Origin: Nymphaea colorata
Taxonomy: Eukaryota; Streptophyta; Magnoliopsida; Nymphaeales; Nymphaeaceae
NCBI RefSeq assembly: GCF_008831285.2
Contig: NC_045146.1
Coordinates: 6,584,972-6,648,971, forward strand
DNA: 64,000 nt
Reading direction: 5' to 3'
This document shows, in pieces, positions 31,701 through 43,181 of this stretch; the stretch's first letter is position 1; each line of letters begins with the position of its first letter. The position numbers were made by a program, and so were the translations under genes. The notes below the pieces were generated by a model. The model was not told the DNA's origin. It made no database searches and saw only the letters and a list, made by a program, of their open reading frames with translations.

Positions 31701-32480
31701 CTGCTAAGACATGTTTAGCTAGACTGTTTTCAGATGAAGAATGATTTTCGGCTGATGACATGGGACTCTTATTTGGTTCTTGACATGGCCTTTTTTCTCC
31801 TGCATGATCAAAAACAGGTAAAGGAAAAATAGAACTCAATTTTTTATTGTGAGATGATTGAATTGTCAAAATGTTTTCAAAGAATTTAATGTCCCTGTTT
31901 GCAAAAACGTTTTGAGTTTCAAGATCAAAAACTTTGTAGCTTTTCTATTGTAAGGGTTTCCTAGAAATATACATTTTTTGACTCTTTGATCAATATTTCT
32001 TTTAGGACTCAACACAGTTGCAAAGCATAAAACAACTGAAGACACTCAAATGAGTGTACAGAGGCTTTTTTCCAAACAATATCTCATATGGCGTCTTGTT
32101 TTTTGGAATAGGAGATGCTTAAGATGCATTGCCCCCAAAAAGTTATAGGTAGATTGGCTTGAGACCTCAATGATCATGCTAGGGCAAGGATGTGTAGATG
32201 CTTAATACACAACTATATTTATGGGAAACTCTAAGATCAGCAAAGAATTTATTGAATTCTTGGTTGAAAAAAAATTGTTCCATTATCAGTCCTAATTTGG
32301 TGGATCTTTTTGGTAGTGATTATTAACAAATTTGAAAGAATTTTGAAGTGCCATTGTTTCAGATTTGTGTTTCATTAAGAAAACTCATGTGCCTCGACTA
32401 AAGTTGTCAACAAGTAATGAAAAAATGTGGCCTAGTTAAAGACACTTTTAAACAAACTGAAAGGGAGCATCTGTTGCTAT
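31700..32480 (-). pseudogene. Copia integrase remnant
   Basis: Broken minus-strand frames between the pre-integrase and RT blocks hold scattered integrase-like pieces, with many stops. Recognised mainly by position, so boundaries are approximate. Confidence 0.5.
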
Positions 32481-33050
32481 ATTGCTGAAAGGAAATGGAA
32501 AACTTGGTGCTTGAAAATCACACAAACTTCACAAACTCTTTCATCAAACTGTAAATTTTGATCATAAACAGAAAAAAACTTATGTCTAGAACTTGAAGGA
32601 TGTCCTAATCTACTGTGCCAACCATTATATCTAAAGCAGACAGAAGAGGCAATTGGCCGACCAGATTTCATGGATCTCTAAAATAGTACAAGCCGTTCTT
32701 GAGTTCAGCCAAGCCAGTCCTCATCGATGTTCTCAAGTCCTGCAGCAAACAGTTAGATGAGCCAAAACAGAGGGCACAATTTGATGATTTATTGAGTTGA
32801 CTAACAAAGATTAGGTTGAACTTAAAATTTGGAACCAAGCAGACACTCGTGAGCACAACGTTTGGTGACAGTCTAATATCGCCTTGATAAGTGGCATGAA
32901 CAAGAGAATTATCTGGAAGTCTAATTCGAAAGGGATACAATAATTTCACGGATGAGATTTAATGTTGATATTGAGTAAGTCATGTGGTCACTTGCTCCGC
33001 TATCAACAATCCATTTCATTACCTTGGATTGAAGACATACCAGTGAAATG
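32477..33050 (-). pseudogene. Copia protease and pre-integrase domain
   Basis: Minus-strand DSGASDHMTYS (about 32970-33005) is the intact retropepsin motif of copia elements. RLPDNSLVHATYQGDIRLSP and LVPNFKFNLIFVSQLNKSSN follow, then the GAG-pre-integrase signature WHSRLGHPSS near 32610. Stops and frame changes separate the blocks. Confidence 0.8.
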
Positions 33051-34130
33051 GGCTTGAGAAGACGTGGAAAGAAGTTGGATCAGCTGATGACATTCATCCA
33101 TTGTGAAGGTCGGTGCAGCACTATTGCTGTTGTCTTTGCTAGTAGCAGATGAGGCTGCAGCATTGTTAACAGAAGCTATTTGGAGATAGATTTGAACCAC
33201 CACTCTGATTATTAAACTTCTAATCATTGTGTCCTTTCTGATTTGGATAACCATGAAGCTTGAAGCGCCTCTCATGGGTGTGACCGTTCATTTGACAGTA
33301 GGTGGAAAATATTTGATCTCTCTTACCCATTTTTCCTTTCTGGTCTTCAGCATCTGATTTAACAGCTGCAAGACCCACATAATCAGATGATGGAGTTACT
33401 CTAGCTTCTCTATGCTTTTCCTCTTGAAGTACTAGTGCATAGACGCTTCCATTCAAAGGTAAGGAGCCATCAATAGAATCTGACCTCTAATAGTAGTACT
33501 GTAGGTGTCGTTTAAGACCATTAAAAATTGCACTACCTTGTCTTTGTTGTATTTCTGAAAATCTTTATGGCACCGCATGAAGAAGTAAGCAGAAGGTCAT
33601 AAGAGGAAAGCTGGTCCCATAAGGCTTAGAGCTTTGTATAATAAGTTGAAATACACAGGCTATCTTGAACATGCCAATTTATGGAAGTTTTAATATGAAA
33701 CTTTCATGGAACTGCACTTTGGGTAAAACGATCACATAGATTGACCTGCACTTCTCTAGCAGATGTGGCGTAAAGGACACTAGGAACAATGTCACTACAT
33801 AAAGAATTTACCAACCATGAGAGTACCATGCTATTGCATCTGGACAAGTAGATAGACTTAGGAGAAGACGATGCTGGAGCTGGCAATGGTCCATCCACGA
33901 AACCAATTTTATTTTTGGCTGCTAAGGCCATCAACATTGATCTGCTTCACGTCCCATAATTGTCGCGGTTCATGGATTGATTCACGAACAGAGCACCATG
34001 GTTCATCAACTGTGGTGTAGGTAGTATGGGTTTGAGAAGTCTGTGCTGAAATCGCTTCCTTGAGAGTCTGACCCATTGAGATTGGAATTTCACCATGAGA
34101 TGACTGTGGAGGAGGCGGTGGTGTTGCCAT
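33051..34130 (-). pseudogene. Copia Gag, decayed
   Basis: The minus strand from about 34130 begins MATPPPPPQSSHGEIPISMG. A block LAAKNKIGFVDGPLPAP (33937-33704 frame) is typical of the copia Gag N-terminal domain (PF14244-like). Downstream, CQMNGHTHERRFKLHGYP (~33250) is a degenerate zinc knuckle preceding the characteristic KLHGYP. The parts are in different frames. Confidence 0.75.
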
Positions 34131-34223
34131 ATCTAGAACCTGAATGAGTCAGCAACTAATGAAGATAAAAGAGAGATGAAGATTGCCTGATAAAACGAAG
34201 ACAAGCAGAAGCTTATCTGCATT

Positions 34224-34235
34224 GCTCTGGTACCA
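34224..34235 (-). other. Copia primer binding site (initiator tRNA-Met type)
   Basis: Minus strand TGGTACCAGAGC differs by one base from TGGTATCAGAGC, the standard initiator tRNA-Met PBS of plant copia elements. It sits about 95 bases before the Gag start and marks the edge of the 5' LTR, which should extend to the right. Confidence 0.7.
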
Positions 34236-34236
34236 T

Positions 34237-35277
34237 GATAAAGTCAGAAGACTAAGAAATTTTGCAGAGATGCATAACAAGAAAACAAAGCAGGCTGAGA
34301 TAAAACAGGGAGAGAGCAGAATGGGTAGACAAAGAGAGATGCTTTCTTAATCAGAAGAAAACGAATTATACAGGCATATAAACAATCTATAGAACAGAAA
34401 AATCAAAGGAATCTTGACAAAGTACTTATTTTCCGTTCTTACAATAAATTATAAACATTATTATCAATAAGATAGTCTTTGTTTTCTGATGGACGATAAG
34501 GTAAAACGTATTGATTCTCTCCACTAACAGGATAACAATGTGACTGCATCTCATCATGAGAGAACCTTTTAGAGACTTCTTTGCTTGAGGCAAAGCATAT
34601 TTGTCCACAATATCCTGTGTTTCGTGGTGAAATAAAAGTGAAAATCTTATGTCCATATGTATTTGGAATTAATTAATTCCATGGACTTCACATATTTGAT
34701 ATTAAACAGATCATATTTACACCGATGCTGCAACAGTGTGGAAATGAAAAATCCCCCATATGAAGCACGACAACATTATTTATGCCTTGCAAGTTAAAAG
34801 CATTTTTAAGAAACTTTACAGATTGAAGGTTTGTTTACTGACTGTACTGGGCCTCTGATATTTTACTCCATGTTTGTGGCAGAAGATATAACCTGCTACG
34901 CATGCTATGGCGCAGGCTCAAGCCATCGAGCCGTAGTTGTCTATAATAGTAGTGATCAGTGGTCACAATCTCTACATAGATGGTGTTCTTTGTGTATAGA
35001 TGGTGCAACATTTCACCCTGCATATAAGAAGGACCATTTTGTAATTAATTCAGTTAAGTTCATGCGGCAGTTTCAAAGAAAATGAGGTCCAAATGTGATA
35101 TACAGGAAACACATCTCTAGTTAGACTATAAAAATATGGGTCTTTACTGTGGAAACATCATAAAATACATGCAAAACATCAATAAAACCTTTACTGACGT
35201 TTTAATCAACGTACCCATGAAATAGATATCATACAACATTTCATTGATGAAAAGAGAAACATTATAAAAGAAGACTC
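34237..35277. other. Likely copia 5' LTR remnant, then unassigned sequence
   Basis: The first few hundred bases are expected to be the minus-strand copia 5' LTR, but no partner LTR exists in the window to set its limits. No coding features were recognised up to 35277. Confidence 0.35.
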
Positions 35278-35385
35278 TTAGAGGTCGTTTGATTGCTGTC
35301 CACTGGGATAGGACGGACAGGATGTCCTGTCCATTGCACTACTGTCTTGTCCTCATGGACAATGGTGTTCCTTGTCCACCGTTTG

Positions 35386-36278
35386 GGGGCCGTTTGATGA
35401 CCAGAAATATACTTCTGGAAAAAAATTTCCAGAAAAAAATTTCTGGAATTAAAGAATGGGAAATACTTTTCAGTTTTTCCAAAACCACCTTCTGTTTGTT
35501 ATAAAGGAAACATTTTTCTGAAAAAAAAAATTCTTAGTTTGGTGGAAATGGTGAGGAAGAACGAGGAAGAAGGGAAGAAGGAGGGAGGAAGAAGAAGGGA
35601 GCGAGGGAGGAAGGGAAGGGAAGGGAAGGGAAGAGGAGGAAGAAGGAGGAGGAGGAAGAAGGTAAGGAAAGGGAAGGAGGAGGAAGAAGGGAAGGGAAGA
35701 GAGGAGGAGGAAGAAGGAGGAGGAAGCAACCGTCTGCTGAAACCCTCACCTAAACCATCTTCCCCTCTTCTCCTTCCCTCCTCGCCGTGCCCTCTTCTCC
35801 TTTCCTTCTTCCCCTCTTCTCCTTCCCTTCTTCCCTTCTCCTTCCTCGCCGTGCCCTCTTCCCCTCCTTCCCTCCTCGCCGTGCCCTCTTCCCCTCCTTC
35901 CCCTCTTCTCCTTCCCTTCTTCCCTTCTTCTTTCTCCCTCCTTCCCTTCTTCCTCCTCCCTCCTTCCCTTCTTCTTTCCTCCCTCTTCCTCCCTCCTTCT
36001 CTTCTTCCTCCTCCCTCCTTCCTTCTTTCTCCCTTCTTCTCCTTCCCTTCTTCCCTTCCTCTTCCTTCCCCTCCATTCTTCCTCCAACGGTCTAAAAAAA
36101 ATTTCCAGAAAAATTTTTCTACCCCTCTGGCTGGGAAAATTTTTCTGGAAATATATTTCCAGAATCACCTCCAACGGTCCAAAATTTTTTTTCCACATTT
36201 GATGAATTGGAAAAAAAAATTTAAATTTGAAATAAATTCCCTCTCCTATAGTAGATTTCCTGCCCATCAAACGGGCCC
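35386..36278. mobile_element. Harbinger-like foldback element (893 bp)
   Basis: TIRs ggggccgtttgatg (35386) and catcaaacgggccc (ending 36278) match at 13 of 14 positions, flanked by TTG at 35383-35385 and 36279-36281. Subterminal tttccagaaa/tttctgga motifs also mirror each other. The core is extreme: about 190 bp of almost pure purine (GGAAGAAGG) then about 320 bp of almost pure pyrimidine (CCTTCTTCC), able to form a very long hairpin. Long open frames on both strands here are translations of these repeats. A second similar sequence (gaggtcgtttgattg, 35281) just outside suggests nesting in a related element whose other end I could not find. Confidence 0.65.
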
Positions 36279-36786
36279 TTGATGATTTTAGGAACAGAAT
36301 ACTATGTTCATCTTGTCTAGCGTTTGTTTCGCAAACGTCTGTTCTGTCCATCTTGTCTGGCGTTTGTTTTAAGAGGGATTTTCTCGTGAACCACTTTGGG
36401 TTTAAGAGGGATGTCAATGGTTTCGATGCAATATGACATTGTGTTCAAACCCGAATTCAAGTAAACAAATTTGATAATATATATCCAATTATGACCAAAT
36501 GATCACTACATTCACTCCACAAATTGTATAATCATTATAAAAAACGAAATTTCGTCTATGATATGTGATTGGGACAAATAGAGACAAGAGTAGGCAACAT
36601 TACAATTTCCTTCTCTTTTTTTTTCTTGCTCTTATGTTCTTCAATAAAGTACCGCAAAAAAGGCTCTGCCTTCATGATGACAAATGGTAAGCAACCAAGG
36701 CTGTTTGTTTCCTCTCTCGCTCTTTCTCTTGTTCTTGGGCATTGCGTATAGGCCATAGGTTACGCATTCTTCTGTAGCAGCTAAGA

Positions 36787-36951
36787 TCACGGACTCACGT
36801 AGTACTTGAAATGTAGAGATTCGTCAAACTCAGATGAACTGAGTGACCAAGAGCTGTTGTTGATCTTCCCTTCAAAATTAACAGGAATGACGCCAAATTC
36901 TTGGAGGAAAGGACACCGGCGACATTCATTCAATGTTAAAACATGATGCCG
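36787..36951 (-). CDS. Candidate last exon of an unrecognised gene
   Basis: A 54-codon minus-strand frame ending in TGA (36789-36787) reads HHVLTLNECRRCPFLQEFG, VIPVNFEGKINNSSW and SEFDESLHFKYYVSP. It has normal amino-acid composition and codon-like character unlike the surrounding DNA, and so looks like a genuine or recently lost C-terminal exon. The frame opens just after gattag at 36952-36957, a weak acceptor without a strong pyrimidine tract. I cannot name the family. Upstream exons would lie at higher coordinates, and 37367-37434 is one candidate. It may belong to a pseudogene. Confidence 0.35.
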   Translation of the reverse strand, partial: RHHVLTLNECRRCPFLQEFGVIPVNFEGKINNSSWSLSSSEFDESLHFKYYVSP

Positions 36952-37366
36952 CTAATCTCGTCAAAGGCCTGACACACACCCATTGCACGTCTGATCACCA
37001 TAAATAAAAATTTGTAAAGCAGAAATATATGCCCTATGACATGTCTGATCGGTTCTAAAGAAACATGCTTAAGTTCATGTGCGTAGAGAAAAACTCAACC
37101 TCACATATGAGAAATTCTAACAAAAAAGCATGCACATTCAAAAAATTCAAGTTCGCATATGACAATTCTAGCCAAACATAGATAAACCACAAACATGCCA
37201 TCATATACATGAAAATTAAGCAAAAAACAGGTAAGTTCAAACTTACATAATGCAATTCTATGCAAAAGAGACAAACTCAAATTTACATATGGTGATTTGA
37301 TTCTAGACTAATTAGAATAAAATCTCAAATTTATAGATCTAGAGATGGAAGTTGGCAACTACTCAC

Positions 37367-37434
37367 TTTTGCTTGATGCGATTAAGCCACTTGAGCCTTC
37401 AACCATCAAGAATCTGCTACTGGTGGTGTGCTGG
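37367..37434 (-). CDS. Candidate internal exon (68 nt) with good splice sites
   Basis: On the minus strand, attgttctttcag precedes and AAAA|GTGAGT follows a 68-base segment that is open in one frame (QHTTSSRFLMVEGSSGLIAS). Both splice signals are strong for plants. It lies about 420 bases upstream of the candidate last exon on the same strand. It may also be an untranslated exon or a chance pair of sites. Confidence 0.25.
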
Positions 37435-38566
37435 CTGAAAGAACAATAAGGGGGGGTCTTGCTTGCTATTGGTTGCAACATGGAGGGATAAAAGAGGAAA
37501 CTTAGCTTCATGAAGCCCAGGAGAAATTAAAAAAGCAGAAATTACTTGAGTTGGAAGAATGCACTTTTACTTAAAAATCATTTACTGTAATTAATTCTAA
37601 GAAATGAAGCATTAAATGAGGCACTTTTCAGGCCCATAAGCATTTATCAGTTAAGTAAGGTTAAACTGTTCAGCAACTTACAAACGAAGAACTGCGTTAG
37701 TGCCCTTTCACCTCCCATTTTCTCATTCTTTCTCACCTTTTTCTGTATGTTCATTTTTTCCATTCTCTCTAAACTAAATTCATGTGCACATTTAGATTGA
37801 TCGATTTTAATGAAGAGAAAATACCTGAAAATCAGTTTCAGAATAACATGATTAACAGAAGATCCCATTCATTTGTTTGTGCCCATGCCATACTTTGTCT
37901 CGCCCTTTCTCTTTCTTTCCTTCTCTCCTTCTCCTTGTCTCCGCCCGAGCTGCTCCGTCTCCACTCCCGGGCTGCCCTTTCTCCTCCATCTCCGCCCCGT
38001 CTCTGCCCCCGAGCTGCCCCTTCTCCTCCGTCTTCACCCCGGTCGCTGCCCTATCCCTTTCTCTTTCTATCCTTCTCCCCCGTCTCCGCCCCCGAGCTGC
38101 CCTCGCCCTTTCTCTTTCTCATCCTGAAGATCTATTGCATCCTCACCATGCAGATCCTCCTCACCGTCGTGGTCTGTGCCCTTCCGTTTTTTTTCTGTTC
38201 TTGAAGATTCCCACATACTTGCAATCCATCAGACTGATATCTTATTGATATTATTTAAATGAAAAAATTGTAAATGGTCTGCCAAATAACATGGTCCTGC
38301 GCCTGGCCAAGGGGCAGTAAAGATTGTGCTAGGATTGCGGTTTTCAAACACCTGATTTGGCACCAAAGAATAGGGTGTAAGTTAGGAAGTCATACTTGAA
38401 GCAGTAAGGAGGTTTTTTTTTTTGGCACAGAGGCATTTCAGGTGGACGAAAGAAGAGAGTAACTACAGGTATGCTCCTGAGCTTTTCCCCTTCCCATCTT
38501 GGAAGTAACGCATTTAGGGTGCGTTTGATGCACCGGGTGATTTCCGTTTTTTCGGAAAAAAATGTA

Positions 38567-38667
38567 CGGGCGGGTGGAATTCCACCCGCCCGCCTAAACA
38601 CGCATCAAACGGGGTGAATTTCACCCCGTTTAACACGTAACGTGAGCGGGTGGAATTCCACCCGCTC
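38567..38667. repeat. Three consecutive perfect palindromes in a foldback MITE
   Basis: 38567-38592 is a perfect 26-bp palindrome centred on ggaattcc. 38607-38631 has 12-bp arms (aaacggggtgaa) with a 1-base centre. 38644-38667 is a perfect 24-bp palindrome with the same gggtggaattccaccc core as the first. They follow ttagggtgcgtttgatgc (38530 region), a Harbinger-type terminus, so the whole is probably a rearranged MITE. Confidence 0.8.
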
Positions 38668-38798
38668 GAAAGTCCGAGCTCCACCCGCGCTCGAGTCTCA
38701 TCCCCTCCCCCCCCGCTCGACTTTCCCCCTCATTTCGTCCCTCTGCCCGCAGCTCCTCCTCTCGCTCGAAGAGTACTCTCGAAGAGTCTGACCTGCAT

Positions 38799-39108
38799 CT
38801 CCCGCTCCCACCGTCGCCGCACAGACGGTCGCTGCTCCGCGTCTCTGCCGGTGACCTTTCCCCCTTTCTCTCTTGCTCTCTGCTGCTCTCATCTCCTCCC
38901 GCGTGAGTGCCCTAATCGGTAGCACAGCACTTCCTCTTTCTCCCGCTCCCACCGTCGCCGGTCCGCCGTCACCGCACTGACGGTCGCCGCTCCGCGTCTC
39001 TGCCGGTGATCTTTCCCCCTTTCTCTCTTGCTCTCTGCTGCTCTCATCTTTTCCCGCATGAGTGCCCCAATCGGTGGCCAAGAATCTGTAGCACAACACT
39101 TCCTCTTT
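38799..39108 (+). repeat. Two-unit tandem duplication (~140-170 bp), GC-rich
   Basis: Unit 38799-38939 and unit 38940-39108 both start ctcccgctcccaccgtcgcc, contain ctccgcgtctctgccggtga and end cacttcctctttctccc. The second has insertions of ~20 and ~10 bp. C/T-rich content and GC level resemble a plant gene 5' leader, but no supported coding exon follows. A short start-like atggaagacaggcctgcagc at 39241 leads only to a brief frame. Confidence 0.75.
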
Positions 39109-39199
39109 CTCCCACTTCTCCCTCGCAGGTTTGGAGGCATCTCCCTTCCTCTTTTTCTCCCGTTTGATTGCTCTCTGATGCCGTCCTTATCTCCATTTC

Positions 39200-40313
39200 T
39201 CTGTTGCTCTAATAATTTTTTTTTTGGCATCTCATGAACATGGAAGACAGGCCTGCAGCCGCGAACCCCACGGTCGCCGCTCCTCCGATCCGCCATCGCT
39301 GTTGCTTTTGCCCTGGTATTCTCATCTTCTGGTATTTCTCAAATCCCTTTTCTTGTGATTTTAGAATAGCATAGCTCTTCACCGGCAGGGAAGAAGGTTC
39401 TTCCCTTCGACAGAGTGTGTCTGGTGTTAGCTTTTGGAGAAAAAATGTTCTGCTTGGCTTGCACAAAGAGGACGATTTGCTGTTCCAAGTTTTGGGCATT
39501 TGAAACTGTTATGCTTTGACAGATTTAGATCTAAACCTTCTTCTAACAGCACTAAGACCTACTGCAATTTACCTGTCTGATCCTAAAATGGGATCTGTTA
39601 TGCTTGGCTTGCACAAGAAATGGTACCTACTGCAATTTTCCTGCATCATGCTTTGATAGACAGCATCTTTTCCTGCATCATGCTTTGATAGACAGCACCT
39701 CCTTCTGTTGGAAAAACATGCATAGAACTTCATTCTTAGATTTGAACGTCTGATGCAGATCTTTAGCTTTGCACGGTTGAATCCGTGTGACGTAGCTTTG
39801 ATAGGTTTAATGTGCAGTTATAATTAAGCTGCTTTGATACCAAGTTAGCAACTAATTAAATTGGCTAAACTTTGATGAACAGAAAACTACAGTCCTACAG
39901 TCCTAAAATTGTAAACATCCGTAATTTTTCTCTTAAAACTTAGTAGTGTCGTGCATAAAAGGCTAAAAACATGCTGTTATTTTGATTTTCTCCAAATTTT
40001 CCTATTTTCCTTTGCTCCCAGTTGTGAGCCATTTTACCTCATTAACACATGAAACACTTCGTTGCAAGTCTTGTTTTGTCACTACGTTGCCATAAATCTA
40101 TTTGGTAACTGTGCACCTCACTTAAAGTCAAGAATGAATATCTGCACAACAAATACAGTGTGCAATTATGTAGGCCATTAGGTGTTGTCGATGTCAATGC
40201 AACGGAAGAGAAAGAAGTGATGAAGATGAATGGACGGACTCACATTCCACTTTTCTTGATTGCTTGTTTTGTTACTACTTGTTTTCTTTGTTGGATTTGT
40301 ACTCGTTAAAGTC
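39200..40313. other. Transcript-like but unassigned sequence
   Basis: Moderate GC early, then AT-rich. A 26-bp direct repeat (tttcctgcatcatgctttgatagaca, twice around 39640-39700) was noted. No conserved protein was found. Confidence 0.3.
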
Positions 40314-40676
40314 CATTGTCACAAAAAACGCCGTTTTTAAAAAAAAAACATGTATTTAACGTCAAAAACAGTTCTGCCGTATAATACCCGTATTATTCTC
40401 GTTTTTTTTTTAAATGTCAAAAAATAAAAAACATGTACAATACCCGTTTAATACCCATATTATACGTTATTTTCCCTTTTTTGCCATTATTTTCCCGTTT
40501 TTTGTCGTTTTTTATTAATTATTATTTTTTATAATCTTTAAGATATATTAAATGTTTAATTTTTAAAAAAAATTTGCCGAACTTTTTCCGTTTTATTCCG
40601 ATATATAAAACTTTGCCGTATTATACCCGTTTTTTTACTCGTCGTTTAATACCTGTCCTCGTTTTTTGTGACAATG
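40314..40676. mobile_element. AT-rich element with 17-bp perfect terminal inverted repeats
   Basis: cattgtcacaaaaaacg at 40314-40330 is the exact complement of cgttttttgtgacaatg at 40660-40676. The 363-bp interior repeats ataatacccgt/aatacccgta motifs and T-runs. It is MITE-like, but no convincing target duplication flanks it, so the superfamily is open. Confidence 0.6.
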
Positions 40677-40679
40677 AAA

Positions 40680-43173
40680 GAGAGTCTGCGTTCCTTGATG
40701 TGCTATTCCGTGGTATGGAACGTCTCACCTATTTATACCCCTTGTTTTCTATGTGTCTTGATTGTTCTTTGTCTTGACGTTTGTGTTGATTGTATCGAAA
40801 CAGAACCTGTCTGTTCTGTTCGGCGGTGTTCCAACACAATCAAACGACTGTTAGTGATGCCAGGAGAGAAACGTCAATCAAAACCTAATTTGACGTGTTA
40901 TGTTCACATCCTTTTTATTGACGCGTCCTTAAAAAATTTGATATGCCAAAGCCGGAAATTGAGGAATACGTGGGGCTTTATAGGCGTTCTAAGTGTGATT
41001 GCCTCTTATTAGACGATTTCTTATAAAAAGCACGGTGTTATAATAGTGCCGTATTGTGCGCAACCTTGTTGAACTTTTTCCCATTTTCATGTTAATCTTA
41101 TTTAATTAACTTACTATAACCTCTTATCCAGGCCACATTATGTTTGCGAAAATTGATTTGAGTCCGTTGGTTTGACTCGAGTCAGTGGTAAATAAGGAGG
41201 CCATGTGTTGTACATCTTCTTTTGATATGTTTGAAATTTTCTTATTTGCAATTTTTATATATATTTGTCATTTACCTTTTGGGAAAGCATTACCAATTCA
41301 CATTTGATTCAACTGATTCCTCTAATAACATTACTCGTCTCCTCACCAGGAGTTAGGAGGCAACAATAGTGAATTGGATATACTACCCATAATCATAAAT
41401 ATCGTTGACAGGTTTTAAAGGGGAAGGGTTTAGAGAGGTATTTTGGGGAAAATTTTGAGAAAAAATCGGCAACTTTTTAGAAAATAAAAAATCCTAAAAA
41501 TTAGGGAAAAAGTAAAATAAATGAAAAATGATAAAAATGATGTTTTGGTACTTAATTATAGAAATGAAAATAAATAATGTAACTTAACTAGTACTTTTAA
41601 ACTTTAAAACAAAAATAATGTAAAAATGATGAAGAAAAAGCACGAAAAAATGCGAAAAATTTATCTGAGAGTTTTGTACAAAAAAAAAAAAAGTGAAAAT
41701 GACAGGTTTTTTGGTCATCACTATTTTTAACTTTTTTATTGAATCTTTTTTGAAAAGGACCATTTTTATAACTATGCTCTGTAGCATAAATATGAGCTGA
41801 TAGATATTGCCCCCAACAGCAAGATGGAGCGGCTTTACAATAGAAGCTACATAGGAAAGATTTTCATCGGTTACGCATTGATCACTTTAACGCCTCTATA
41901 TCTTGCGTCATTTCTCACCAGTCCTCCAGGCTGTAAACAACCATATTCTCAGCTTGCATCACGACAGGCGACTGTTCATGATATTGTGGTGGTTTTTTGT
42001 TTGTTGATTATTTGATTCTGTTATATTCTTCCCTCTAATTCAATAAAGGTAGGAGGCCTACCCTCCAACGGAGCGTTTTGCGATCATGAACCCGTGGTGC
42101 CACAATTGTAATAAATTTAAAAGAAATTGGGAAACAATGTCACCCAAGCTCTTGGGAATTGGATTTCAGTGAGAAGGCATACTAATTACAGAGCGGAGGA
42201 ATCAGGCCTGTGTTGACACATGATAGAACACATTCCTTGAGCTTGCAGATGCCGCAGTTCATGAGATCATGCTGAGGGAGACTGAGAAGGTAATAAATGG
42301 ACCAAGAGTGAGCTCCAAACTTGTGGATCGACTGTCATGCCAACTACCTCTAAAGCCGCTAGGATAACATAAATGGTAGCAGGAAACAGAATGATATTGG
42401 ATGCACTAAAACATTTATAAGTGAGTTGTGAACTGCTCGACAAAAGATGCGATGGAGCTCATCACTCTCAAGCTTGGAGAACCGAAGTCCACAAAGTTGA
42501 TCCAGCCAATGGTCTGAAAATTATGAGCGCAAGCTGTAACTGTGAGCAGGATACAACAGTTGATGCGCTATGGTAACTTTGGACGCTGTTGATGGATAAT
42601 GACATACAATGACAATTTGGGGTGAGCTTGTATGGGGGGTTCACACTTCATTCCCAACTCAGCGAGTGCCATAGAGAAAAGAGCGACAGCGAGAAGTGCG
42701 GAACGTTCAGAAAGGAAAAGCATTTGATGGTTAGGAGTAATTGCAATTCAATGCCATTATCCATCAACCAATGCCATTAGTTCATTAATAGGGTCAATCA
42801 CCACCAGTCCCAGGATCCCCTCAATCAAAGAAGGGTTCACCCCAGTGTCATGTCACGACAAGAGGTCTTTGCTCTGACATGACCTTCAGAAGCTTCAGCA
42901 ATTGGAAGTTGCGAGTGCTTTCTACCTGAGCTATCAGGGGCTAATGAGTGAACTATGTATTGTGATATCAAAGTCCTCTAACGGTGGAAAACCTATCATC
43001 CCCAATCGACGTCAACAGTAGGAGGTTATTTTGAAGAAAGAGAAGTTCCTAAAGGAGTGACTTGTGTTCTTCCTTACTCATCTACGAAGCGAGAGTACAA
43101 TGACAAAGGAAATAAATACCGTGAGGATAGTGTGGAAGACAAAGAACTGAGGACTGTATCTGTCCTTTTCAAG
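40680..43173. other. Mixed non-repetitive stretch, possibly decayed coding sequence
   Basis: 42200-43173 has higher GC and some coding-like runs (FLELADAAVHEIMLRE near 42230; GGYFEEREVPKGVTCVLPYS near 43022). No family was recognised and no long exon is supported. A 9-bp inverted repeat (gtcatgtca/tgacatgac) lies at 42847-42883. It may be an old transposon or pseudogene. Confidence 0.3.
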
Positions 43174-43181
43174 ATGGTATG

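Larger units (their letters stand above)
14087..34236 (-). mobile_element. Ty1/copia element, minus strand, split by the Ogre-like insertion
   Basis: The 5' part lies at 31051-34236 and the 3' part at about 14108-15093; everything between is the later gypsy insertion. On the minus strand the order is PBS, Gag, zinc knuckle, protease (DSGASDHMT), pre-integrase, integrase remnants, start of RT, then (after the insertion) the rest of RT and RNase H. Many stops and frame changes show it is dead. The sequence left of the RNase H is a 21-base T-run (14087-14107), i.e. an A-run on the element's own strand, with no 3' LTR visible. A 5' LTR should lie right of 34236 but cannot be delimited without a partner. 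Confidence 0.8.

Noticed and set aside
35539-36417. Long ORFs on both strands (up to 247 codons)
   Set aside because: Produced by GGAAGA/CCTTCT repeats of the foldback element; peptide is only E/G/R/K or P/S/L/F runs.
35281-36420. Outer Harbinger element starting at gaggtcgtttgattg after TTA
   Set aside because: No matching inverted terminus found on the right; only the inner 893-bp element is supported.
37782-38248. ORFs of 84-140 codons rich in Pro/Ser/Leu
   Set aside because: C/T-rich DNA open in several frames at once; no conserved motif.
38698-39296. Minus-strand ORFs of 133-135 codons
   Set aside because: Arise from the GC-rich tandem duplication; the same arginine-rich peptide appears twice in different frames.
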